This document shows, one piece after another, positions 31,367 through 37,843 of a stretch of DNA of 38,851 nucleotides. The notes under the pieces were generated by a model. That model saw only the letters and a program-made list of their open reading frames with translations. It was not told the DNA's origin and did no database searches. The stretch's first letter is position 1; each line of letters opens with the position of its first letter. Location: contig NZ_RAIF01000027.1 of assembly GCF_003671715.1 (NCBI RefSeq), positions 114,814 through 153,664 of the forward strand. Reading direction: 5' to 3'. A program made the translations under genes and the position numbers. The stretch is from Streptomyces sp. E2N166 (GTDB lineage: Bacteria > Actinomycetota > Actinomycetes > Streptomycetales > Streptomycetaceae).

Positions 31367-32947
31367 TCAGACCATGGGGAGGAAGGTGAGCCATACCCCA
31401 CCGTCTTTGATGTGAGGGGTGAACGGGCCCGCCCCGAAGCTGGGGACACCTACCGCGTTGGTCGGCGCCTTGACTGGCACGCCAAGGGAATTGGCCATGT
31501 TCTGGATTACTTCTGGCTGGGCGGAGCCCGAATGACAGGTAAGCATACGTACGGGTTCACCGTTGTAACCGGGCGTACGGTTGATCGTATCAAGGACATG
31601 ATTGGGGTGAACGTCGTGTCCACCCGCTCTCTGTCCTGCACGGTTCACTTGTCCCGCGACCATCCGCCCGTCGGTCGTGCCATGAATAATCACGTCTTGA
31701 TATCCAGGGAGCCGCTCTGCGACATCGAAATTCCGCAGGGTCGCTGGATCGTATCCAATCGCGGTTGCCCCCGGCTTGTGGTAAATGGGCATGTCGGAGG
31801 GTAGGGCATCATCAGCGCGTCGGCCCGGAGGGCCGACTCGTGGAGAGTCCGCTTTCCACCATCGACTCTTGCCCATCATGCTGAATAGTGAGAAACGTAC
31901 GTTCCTCAAGTTGCGGACTCCATCCGCCAGATTCTTCAGGCCTCCGCCTATGCCTCCCATGAAACCGGAACCGAGAGCACGTAGGCCGCCCGCCTTCCAG
32001 AGTTTGCCGAGTTTCGCGAGACTTGTGAATCCTTTGGTCGCGGGTATGCAGTCCAGCGCCGCCCATAGGAGGTCGCCCCAACCCGCTTCACCTTTGACGA
32101 CTTTTCTTATCGTGTCGGCCATCACCACAAGCGCCGCCGCGAAGACCAACCACCCCAGTGGTCCACCGACGATCATCACGATGATCCCGGCGATGGCCAC
32201 GACCCACTTGCAGATGGTGACGATCTCGTCCCAGTGGTCGGAGACCCAGTCGCCGATCTCCTCCCACCAGTGCCGGTTCGGGATACCGGCGTCGGAGGCC
32301 TCCTTGAGCTTGGTCACCGTCCGTCGGGCCGCCTCCTCGCGGAGGCCCTTCGCCTGACCGGCCAGCTTCTTCGCAGCGTCCAGGGCGCTCTGCGCGCTTT
32401 CGACGTTCCGTTCGGCCGCGGCCTGGCGGGCGTTCGCGTGCTGGGCGTCGCGGGTGGCGCGGCGGACGTCGGCCTCATCCGGTTTCGGGACGTCTTTGCC
32501 GCCGCTCCTGGCGGGGTCGTAGGAGTCCACCTTCTCGGTCGCGGTGCGGACCCAGTCGTTGGCTCCCGACAACGCCGTCTGCGCGGTGGTGAGTTCCTCA
32601 TGGGCCTTGCGGCCATCGCGCAGCGCCTTGTCGGCCTTCTCCTGTGCGTCCTGTAGATCGGGCCAGAAGGTGGCCAGCGCGTCTCCGGCGAGGGCGTACG
32701 ACTTCTTCAGCTTGCGCAGCTTCTTCGGGGCGTCCTCGAACTCCTCGGCGAACACGTCCGCCGTCTTGCCCGCCCAGGAGAGGATCTCCTCCTCCTTGGC
32801 GATGCCCTTGAGGTCGCGCAGGACGTCGGACACGTCGTCGGCGAAGTCGTGCAGGGTGCCGGCGAGTTTGCGAATGCGGTCCGGGTCGCCCGGCGTCGGA
32901 TCCTTCTCCAGGTCCAGTACATGCCAGTCCGTCGGCCTGTGCGACAC
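31367..32947 (-). CDS. WxG-domain polymorphic toxin with a caspase-like (clan CD-type) C-terminal domain
   Basis: 526 residues, GTG 32947 with GGGGGAG 7 bases upstream. The N-terminus has DPTPGDPDRIRKLAG and LSWAGKTADVF (Trp58-x-Gly60), then a coiled coil to about residue 215, an amphipathic segment (WWEEIGDWVSDHWDEI) and a hydrophobic block (about 238-280). The C-terminal ~120 residues differ from the other large proteins. They contain DVIIHGTTDG (His422) and VRMLTCHSG (Cys471), each after a hydrophobic strand and 49 residues apart, followed by ANSLGVPVKAPTNAVG. This H-G ... x-C layout and spacing resemble clan CD cysteine peptidases (caspase/CHAT-like). The assignment is an inference. Base composition falls from about 32100 to the gene end. 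Confidence 0.8.
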   Translation of the reverse strand: MSHRPTDWHVLDLEKDPTPGDPDRIRKLAGTLHDFADDVSDVLRDLKGIAKEEEILSWAGKTADVFAEEFEDAPKKLRKLKKSYALAGDALATFWPDLQDAQEKADKALRDGRKAHEELTTAQTALSGANDWVRTATEKVDSYDPARSGGKDVPKPDEADVRRATRDAQHANARQAAAERNVESAQSALDAAKKLAGQAKGLREEAARRTVTKLKEASDAGIPNRHWWEEIGDWVSDHWDEIVTICKWVVAIAGIIVMIVGGPLGWLVFAAALVVMADTIRKVVKGEAGWGDLLWAALDCIPATKGFTSLAKLGKLWKAGGLRALGSGFMGGIGGGLKNLADGVRNLRNVRFSLFSMMGKSRWWKADSPRVGPPGRRADDALPSDMPIYHKPGATAIGYDPATLRNFDVAERLPGYQDVIIHGTTDGRMVAGQVNRAGQRAGGHDVHPNHVLDTINRTPGYNGEPVRMLTCHSGSAQPEVIQNMANSLGVPVKAPTNAVGVPSFGAGPFTPHIKDGGVWLTFLPMV

Positions 32948-33048
32948 CGTGTTCTCCCCCGTACACGTGCGATGCCTACCGCTTGGAACGCGCGTACGAA
33001 CTTATCGCATGTGCTGTCGCACCGTGTGCTGGGTGGGGCGGGATCAGG

Positions 33049-33240
33049 TCAGGTGGAGACCGTCTTGAGGCTCTGGACCAGGGCGGTGAAGGATCCGACC
33101 TGGACGGTCAGCATGCCCTTGGACGGGTCCTTCGAGTCGCGTATCGCGACGCGGGTCCGCAGAGTGGCTATCTCCACGCAGGTGTTGCCGTCACCACCGC
33201 CGGAGTACGAGGACTTCCGCCAACTCACGGTCTCGGTCAT
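33049..33240 (-). CDS. DUF397-family small protein
   Basis: 63 residues, ATG 33240, with GAGGCG 3-8 bases upstream and only 8 bases after the XRE gene. It shows the family hallmark near the start (SWRKSSYSGGGDGNTCVEIA) followed by VAIRDSKDPSKG and a short helix. DUF397 proteins are almost always encoded next to a WhiJ-like XRE regulator in Streptomyces and are thought to modulate it; the pair here fits this exactly. The two genes are co-oriented and probably one transcript. Confidence 0.93.
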   Translation of the reverse strand: MTETVSWRKSSYSGGGDGNTCVEIATLRTRVAIRDSKDPSKGMLTVQVGSFTALVQSLKTVST

Positions 33241-33248
33241 GACGCGCC

Positions 33249-34100
33249 TCAAAGTTCCTTCGCCAAGCGGTGGATGAAGTCTCGTGACGCCGCAGGGGTC
33301 AGCGACGCCTTCTCCACCTTACGGAACAGTGTTCGAAGCTGCTTCAGTTGAGGTTCTGCGTCGATGAAGGCTGTCCCGGTGGGGAAGTCCCGGAGCACGG
33401 TGTCCAACTGGGCCACGGGTCCACAGGCGTGCATCATCGAGGCGTCGGCACCGGCGAAGCCGTCCTGGGTGGTGGGGATGACGCGTACGGTGGCGTGACC
33501 TGCTTCGATCCGTTCCAGGACCTGACGGAGCTGTGCCTGAGCCACCTGACGGTCGGCCACTCGGACGCGTAGGGCGAACTCGTGGATGATCGTCTCGTAC
33601 GGCGTCGGGTCGTCACCCTCAATCACCGAGCGCCGTCGCATTCGGTGCTCCACCCGTGGGATCAGTTCGCTTCCGGGTAGCCCCGGCATCATGTAGGTGT
33701 ACACCGCGCGGGCGTAGTCGGCGGTCTGAAGCAGGCCAGGAACATGCGTGATCACGATCTCGCGCAGGGCCGTCGCATGGTGTTCGACTTCGGCGGTGTC
33801 CGAGAACACCGGAGGCAGCACGCCTCGGTACTCCTCCCACCATCCACGGGTGCGGTCGGTCGCCATGGCCACGAGGGCCTCGATCAGTCCTTCGTCCGTG
33901 CAGGCGTAGTGAGCGGCCAGACGACGTACCCGTTGGGCGCTCACACCCGCGACCCCGGACTCGATCTGGCTCATCTGGACTGAGTCGGCTCCCAGTAGCT
34001 CGGCTGCTTCCTTGGACTTCATGCCCATCGCCTCGCGCAGTTTGCGCAGCTCAGCGCCCAATCGCATCCTGCGGGCCGTGAGATGCCTCTTCGGCGGCAA
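33249..34100 (-). CDS. XRE-family regulator with DUF5753-type C-terminal domain (WhiJ-like)
   Basis: 283 residues if started at TTG 34100, chosen because GGAGG lies 6 bases upstream (PPKRHLTARRMRLGAEL follows); an upstream TTG and an internal ATG are alternatives. The helix-turn-helix lies at about 15-70: RKLREAMGMKSKEAAELLG, then SVQMSQIESGVAGVSAQRV. The rest is the ligand-binding-like domain usual for these regulators: HVPGLLQTADYARAVY, ALRVRVADRQVAQAQLRQVL, VRVIPTTQDGFAGADAS. This family controls development and antibiotic genes in Streptomyces together with DUF397 partners. It is divergent from an anti-sigma-type ATPase, with a palindrome between them. Confidence 0.92.
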   Translation of the reverse strand: MPPKRHLTARRMRLGAELRKLREAMGMKSKEAAELLGADSVQMSQIESGVAGVSAQRVRRLAAHYACTDEGLIEALVAMATDRTRGWWEEYRGVLPPVFSDTAEVEHHATALREIVITHVPGLLQTADYARAVYTYMMPGLPGSELIPRVEHRMRRRSVIEGDDPTPYETIIHEFALRVRVADRQVAQAQLRQVLERIEAGHATVRVIPTTQDGFAGADASMMHACGPVAQLDTVLRDFPTGTAFIDAEPQLKQLRTLFRKVEKASLTPAASRDFIHRLAKEL

Positions 34101-34152
34101 ACCGACGCCTCCTGGTTCCAACTACTCGGCTCAAGTACCTCGTTCGAGCGTC

Positions 34153-34181
34153 AGAATACGGCAGCCACTTGTAACTTCCTA
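34153..34181 (-). promoter_or_regulatory. Candidate promoter of the XRE gene
   Basis: Read on the minus strand, TAGGAA (34181-34176) and TATTCT (34158-34153) are 17 bases apart. TATTCT is a fair -10, while the -35 is poor. The -35 position coincides with one arm of the palindrome at 34176-34191, so binding there would block it. Confidence 0.35.
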
Positions 34182-34191
34182 AAACTAGGAA
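34176..34191. promoter_or_regulatory. Palindromic candidate operator TTCCTA-AAAC-TAGGAA
   Basis: Six-base perfect arms separated by four bases, in the unusually AT-rich space between the divergent XRE and ATPase genes. The position suits autoregulation by the XRE protein and control of the divergent gene. Confidence 0.55.
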
Positions 34192-34317
34192 ATACCTTCG
34201 GTGATGTGACGCACACAGTGCGGCACTGTCTTGCGCCGGAAGTGCACCGTTTCGTCACGCTCTGACGGTGCGGCGATGCCACCGGTCACCGTCCCCTTCG
34301 CCGAGTGGAGTTCAGCC

Positions 34318-34743
34318 ATGCCCGAAAGCCCGCCGACCGACCCGGCCGCCCCCTGGGAGTACACCCTCTACATCCCGAACGACCTGCGCGCCGTCACCGT
34401 TTGCCGCCGCACCCTCCGGCTGATCCTCACCATGCACGGCCTGATCCGCCTCGTGGACACCGCCGAGTTGGTCGCGACCGAGCTGGTCTCCAATGCCGTA
34501 CGGCACACCAAAGGCCCCGCCGCGCTCCGGGTGCGGTGGACGGCCGGCGTGCTGCGGATCGGGGCGTGGGACGCCGACCCGGAACCGCCCGAGCCGCCGG
34601 GGAGGGTGCAGGCGCTCGTCGATGCGGAGGAGGGGCGGGGGCTCGCGCTCGTGCGGGCGTGCGCGGACGTGTGGGGGTGGCAGCCGCTGGCCAGGGGCGG
34701 GAACCGGGGCAAGTACGTGTGGTGTGACCTTGTCGCGGCGTAG
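34318..34743 (+). CDS. Anti-sigma-type histidine-kinase-like ATPase (RsbW/AbaA-like)
   Basis: 141 residues. ATG 34318 is preferred because GGAG precedes it by 8 bases; ATG 34276 would add 14 residues without a site. It has the GHKL ATPase fold: N-box ELVATELVSNAVRHT, then WDADPE in place of the D-x-G box and a G2 box EGRGLALVRACADVWG, ending WCDLVAA. Such stand-alone HATPase_c proteins act as anti-sigma factors or regulators, and in Streptomyces they commonly accompany WhiJ-like XRE/DUF397 pairs. The substituted G1 box (D-A-D) leaves ATP binding uncertain. Confidence 0.88.
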   Translation: MPESPPTDPAAPWEYTLYIPNDLRAVTVCRRTLRLILTMHGLIRLVDTAELVATELVSNAVRHTKGPAALRVRWTAGVLRIGAWDADPEPPEPPGRVQALVDAEEGRGLALVRACADVWGWQPLARGGNRGKYVWCDLVAA

Positions 34744-34776
34744 TGCGTTTATCTCGTCGTACAGGAAGGAGGGCTG

Positions 34777-35685
34777 ATGGTCAGTTCTTCGCACGAGGCG
34801 CTGCACTGGGTCTTTCAGAAGGACCCGGCGCTGCTGACGCGGGCGTTCCAGAGCGTGCTGCGCGTTCCGTTCCCGGAACCGCGTGACTTCGCGGTCCTGA
34901 ACGCCGATGTCACCGAGATCGAGCCCGTCGAACGGCGTGTGGACACGCTGATGCGGGTGGATACGGACGAAGGCACGTACCTCCTCGTCGTCGAGGCGCA
35001 GGGGAAAAGGGACGAGGGTAAGCGCGGGAGCTGGCCGTACTACCTCTCGTACTTGTACGCGAAGTACGGCTGGGAGCCGGTGCTCGTCGTGATCACGCAG
35101 AACAGCGCGACGGCGCGCTGGGCGGCGCAGCCCATTCGGCGGGGCCTACCCGGCTGGCACTCGATGACGGTGCGACCGCTGGTGATCGGCCCGGACAACG
35201 TGCCGGTGATCGCGAATGAGCGGGAGGCCGAAAGGGACGTTCCACTTGCCGTCCTGTCGGCCATGACGCATGGGCAGGGCACCAAGGCCGCCGCCATACT
35301 TAAACCGTTGGCTTTCGCTCTGCGGACTGTCGACGCCGAGAGTGCGGCGGTGTTCGGACAGCTCATCGAATCGTGTCTGGGTGATTCCCAGGCCAAGGAG
35401 ATCTGGAGGGAACTGATGTCGGAGGTCCGCTACTTCTTCAACAGTTCGGTGGCCGAGAAGGTCCGCGAGGAGGGCCGTGAGGAGGGCCGTGAGGAAGGCC
35501 GTGAGGAAGGACGGGCCGAGGACCGTTCCGAGACCACGCTGGAGATTCTGGAGTGGCGGAACATTCCGGTGTCCGACGCAGTCCGAGAGCGGGTGCTTTC
35601 CTGCTCCGATCTGAAGCAGCTCAAGATGTGGTCCCGGCGGGCGTTCCACGTCATGCGCGCGGAAGATCTGTTCACGGAGGGGTAG
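34777..35685 (+). CDS. Rpn/PD-(D/E)XK nuclease-family protein
   Basis: 302 residues, ATG 34777 with AGGAAGGAGGG upstream. The N-terminal half fits the Rpn-like/PD-(D/E)XK fold: RRVDTLMRVDTDEGTYLLVVEAQGKRD provides an Asp and a V-E-x-Q catalytic-type segment, followed by YYLSYLYAKYGWEPVLVVITQN. The second half is helical and holds a REEG tandem repeat (about residues 231-246) as in many Rpn/transposase-like proteins. The end is EILEWRNIPVSDAVRERVLSCSDLKQLKMW. These proteins promote recA-independent recombination in other bacteria (established for RpnA). Here it sits in an insertion that splits module 3. Confidence 0.75.
   Translation: MVSSSHEALHWVFQKDPALLTRAFQSVLRVPFPEPRDFAVLNADVTEIEPVERRVDTLMRVDTDEGTYLLVVEAQGKRDEGKRGSWPYYLSYLYAKYGWEPVLVVITQNSATARWAAQPIRRGLPGWHSMTVRPLVIGPDNVPVIANEREAERDVPLAVLSAMTHGQGTKAAAILKPLAFALRTVDAESAAVFGQLIESCLGDSQAKEIWRELMSEVRYFFNSSVAEKVREEGREEGREEGREEGRAEDRSETTLEILEWRNIPVSDAVRERVLSCSDLKQLKMWSRRAFHVMRAEDLFTEG
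35467..35514 (+). repeat. Four tandem 12-bp units within the Rpn-like gene
   Basis: Units of GAGGAGGGCCGT (35467, 35479), GAGGAAGGCCGT (35491) and GAGGAAGGACGG (35503) encode repeated Glu-Glu-Gly-Arg. The repeat is in frame and may vary in copy number. Confidence 0.9.
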
Positions 35686-35701
35686 GACTGAGACGCCACG
35701 A

Positions 35702-35800
35702 GAGATCCGCCGGCACTTCTTTCGCAACCCGGTGGCCGAGAGGGTTCGTCAGGAGGGCCGGGTCGAAGGCTCCTGGATCAGCTCAAGTCTGGGCTCAGCG
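35702..35800 (+). pseudogene. Fragment of a second Rpn-like gene
   Basis: Starting 17 bases after the stop of the intact gene, the frame from 35702 reads EIRRHFFRNPVAERVRQEGR and onward to VEGSW. This matches VRYFFNSSVAEKVREEGREEG of the intact protein, including the Arg/Glu/Gly repeat start. Nothing upstream of this segment is present and the similarity stops after about 25 residues, so it is a residue of a paralogous copy, probably lost by recombination between the two. The frame runs on into the antisense of the secreted-protein gene. Confidence 0.7.
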
Positions 35801-35832
35801 GGCGATGACGGTGGATCGGGCCCAGGACCCGT

Positions 35833-36882
35833 TCAGCGGTTGATGGACTGGATCTCCTGGACTTCCATGTCCTGCGTCGTCTCGAAGGTGCCGTCCGGCA
35901 GGTCGCCCGCGGCTCCGCCGTTGCCCTCCCAGGAGATCTCCCAGGTGACCGATGCCTCCAGCTGGTACGGCTCCCCGTTCGACGCGCGGAGGTAGCGGAT
36001 GCCGCAGGGCGGGGCCTCGTCGGCCTTGCCCTTCGTGTACGGCGTACCGATGGAGCCGTCGGCGTTGATCTCGCAGTCGCCGGAGGCGGGGAACGTCTCC
36101 GCGCCGTCCGTGCCGGGTTCCAGGTGGAGGGCGACGGGCTTCGCGGTCGTCTCGGCCCCCAGGCCCGTGTTGGGCAGTTCGGCGCGGACCTTGACCTCCT
36201 TGAAGGTGCCCTTGTCCAGCCAGACCCAGATGGGGAGGTTGACGGTGGACTTGGCTGCCGGCTTCGCCTCAATCTTGGTCGAAGGGACCTCGACCTTGTC
36301 GTAGGCGTACTCGGCGAGGATCTCCGGGGTCGGAGCGTTCGGCACATCGGGGATCTCGCCGGCGTCCTGCCAGAACATGAGCCTGTTGCAGAGGGACGTG
36401 TCGTCGAGAGCGGAGAGGCTCGGGGCGACTCCGCGCCAGAAGAACCCCTTCTCTCCGAGGTTGTAGTCCTTGTAGCCCGTCACGGACGACGGGGTGCCGA
36501 AGTAGTTGGTGGCGGCCTTGTCGTCCTTGAAGTGGTCGGTCCACAGTTCGGATCCGTACCACCCCTGGCGGAGACTGACGTCACCGCCACCGTCGGTCTC
36601 CGCGAAGTCCTTCAGTGACTCGGGCGTGAATACGGGTTCGTACCAGCATGGTGGGGGCTCCCAGTTGGCGTCGGTCGACGCCAGGTTGCCCCGCCGCCCG
36701 CCGGTGGGGCCGCTCACCTGCGTGATCTTGATGCTCGTGTGCTGTGCCGAGGCGGTCAGTTCACTGCCCTCGGCTTCGCCTCTCGTGCCGGAACCGCCGA
36801 AGGCGTGGGCAGGAGCGGAACAGCAGACTGCGGTGACCAGTGACGCTGTGAGCACGGGCAGCCCTTTGTGACGGGCCCTCAC
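35833..36882 (-). CDS. Secreted four-cysteine protein (CWYEP family), module 3
   Basis: 349 residues; GTG 36882 overlaps the lipoprotein stop as GTGA, as in module 2. The signal peptide VRARHKGLPVLTASLVTAV is followed by a probable cleavage after AHA near residue 27. Landmarks: PCWYEPVFTPESL; LCNRLMFWQDAGE; TPEILAEYAYDKVEVP; VNLPIWVWLDKG; PASGDCEINADG; PPCGIRYLRA; LEASVTWEISW; and terminal VQEIQSINR. The four family cysteines are all present; an extra pair of residues in the signal peptide (CC) is not shared. Compared with the other copies it has a longer insertion before the second cysteine (GTPSSVTGYKDYNLG region). Confidence 0.88.
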   Translation of the reverse strand: MRARHKGLPVLTASLVTAVCCSAPAHAFGGSGTRGEAEGSELTASAQHTSIKITQVSGPTGGRRGNLASTDANWEPPPCWYEPVFTPESLKDFAETDGGGDVSLRQGWYGSELWTDHFKDDKAATNYFGTPSSVTGYKDYNLGEKGFFWRGVAPSLSALDDTSLCNRLMFWQDAGEIPDVPNAPTPEILAEYAYDKVEVPSTKIEAKPAAKSTVNLPIWVWLDKGTFKEVKVRAELPNTGLGAETTAKPVALHLEPGTDGAETFPASGDCEINADGSIGTPYTKGKADEAPPCGIRYLRASNGEPYQLEASVTWEISWEGNGGAAGDLPDGTFETTQDMEVQEIQSINR

Positions 36883-37532
36883 TTCGCGCACTCGCCCCGC
36901 TCCGAGCGGACGGACGCGTTCTGCCACACGCCCTGGCTGCTCTTCCTGAGCGTGACCAGGTAGTACACCTCGGGATCCATGTCCGCGGGATTCCCTTCGA
37001 CCTTGCCGGTCTTCCGGTGCTTGGTGTACGCGTCACTCTCGTCCGTGCAGTAACCGAGAGACGCCGTCGTGCCGCCGTCGAGCACGGTGGCCTTGGGGTC
37101 GAAGACCGGCAGCTTGCCGATCACCGTCACGTTCTTGTCCGTGTACGACTTGATCCACTTCTTGCTCTGCGAGCGGCCGGAGTCGGTGTCGTAGAAGGCA
37201 ACGGCCTCGCTGTCGGGATCGTTGGCGATGATCGCGGCGTACCCCGCCCGGAGCTCTTCCTTGGCGTCGTTGAGCACGGCCTGCTGCTGAGCGTCGCTGC
37301 TCGTCCAGTCATGGAAGGTCAGTTGGAAGCTACTGGGAAGCTTGATCACTGGTCGCTCGACGCCGGGCGTCGTTGAAGAGGATGCCGAAGCCGACGGCGC
37401 GGAGCTGCCCGTCCCCGCCCCCTTGATGTTGTCCGAAGACGAGTCGTCGCCGCCTCCGCCGCAGGCGGTCAGGAGCAGGGCCGCTGTCGCGGTGAAGGTG
37501 GCGGCGGTGGTCGTGAGGGCGCTGCGGGCCAC
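36879..37532 (-). CDS. Lipoprotein of the WxG module, copy 3
   Basis: 217 residues, GTG 37532 with GGGGGA upstream. Lipobox LLLTAC gives lipidated Cys24, then a Ser/Ala/Gly spacer. The folded domain shows SEAVAFYDTDSGRSQSKKWI, VFDPKATVLD, GYCTDESDAYTKHRKTGKV, YYLVTLRKSSQGVWQ and a C-terminal GECAK. The pattern of the two other copies is kept, including the C-T/A-D-E-S/T and KTGKV motifs and both non-lipid cysteines, but overall identity is lower. It heads module 3 and is coupled to the secreted-protein gene. Confidence 0.89.
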   Translation of the reverse strand: MARSALTTTAATFTATAALLLTACGGGGDDSSSDNIKGAGTGSSAPSASASSSTTPGVERPVIKLPSSFQLTFHDWTSSDAQQQAVLNDAKEELRAGYAAIIANDPDSEAVAFYDTDSGRSQSKKWIKSYTDKNVTVIGKLPVFDPKATVLDGGTTASLGYCTDESDAYTKHRKTGKVEGNPADMDPEVYYLVTLRKSSQGVWQNASVRSERGECAK

Positions 37533-37843
37533 GGTTGGTCCCCCGGGGTACGGCGTGTGCGACAGGGCACGAGGCCATCAGGGCGAGGTGCAGGGGCCCT
37601 GGGCGGTTTCTGGGGATTGTGTGGGGGGCGTGAAGGGTGACCGACGTGGGGTCGACGTCATGGGACAAAGGCCGTAAAGGGGGTCGAGGGCGCGACGGCG
37701 TCTCGCGGTGGCCCTTCGACGGTGTCGGTGTGAGTCCATAAGATCTCTGTAGGCTCAGCACACCCCTCATACCGGACGCTCCAGCCGCCCTCCACATACG
37801 TCCACACACACCCACACACGACACACGACCCGGGAAACCCGCC
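37533..37843. other. 311-base divergent intergenic region
   Basis: It separates the module 3 lipoprotein from the LysM gene. No coding frame is evident. It contains the promoter-like element at 37715-37744 and a CA-rich, alternating purine/pyrimidine tract at about 37790-37829 (CACATACG, CACACACACC, CACACACG units) in the leader of the LysM gene. Confidence 0.5.
37715..37744 (+). promoter_or_regulatory. Candidate promoter of the LysM gene
   Basis: TTCGAC (37715-37720), an 18-base spacer, then TAAGAT (37739-37744), about 100 bases before the ATG at 37844. The -10 is fair for a Streptomyces vegetative promoter and the -35 is weak. Confidence 0.35.

Noticed and set aside
35732..35995. Small plus-strand open frame at the end of module 3
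   Set aside because: Its first part is the relic of the Rpn-like copy and its remainder is antisense to the C-terminus of the secreted protein, so it is not an independent gene.
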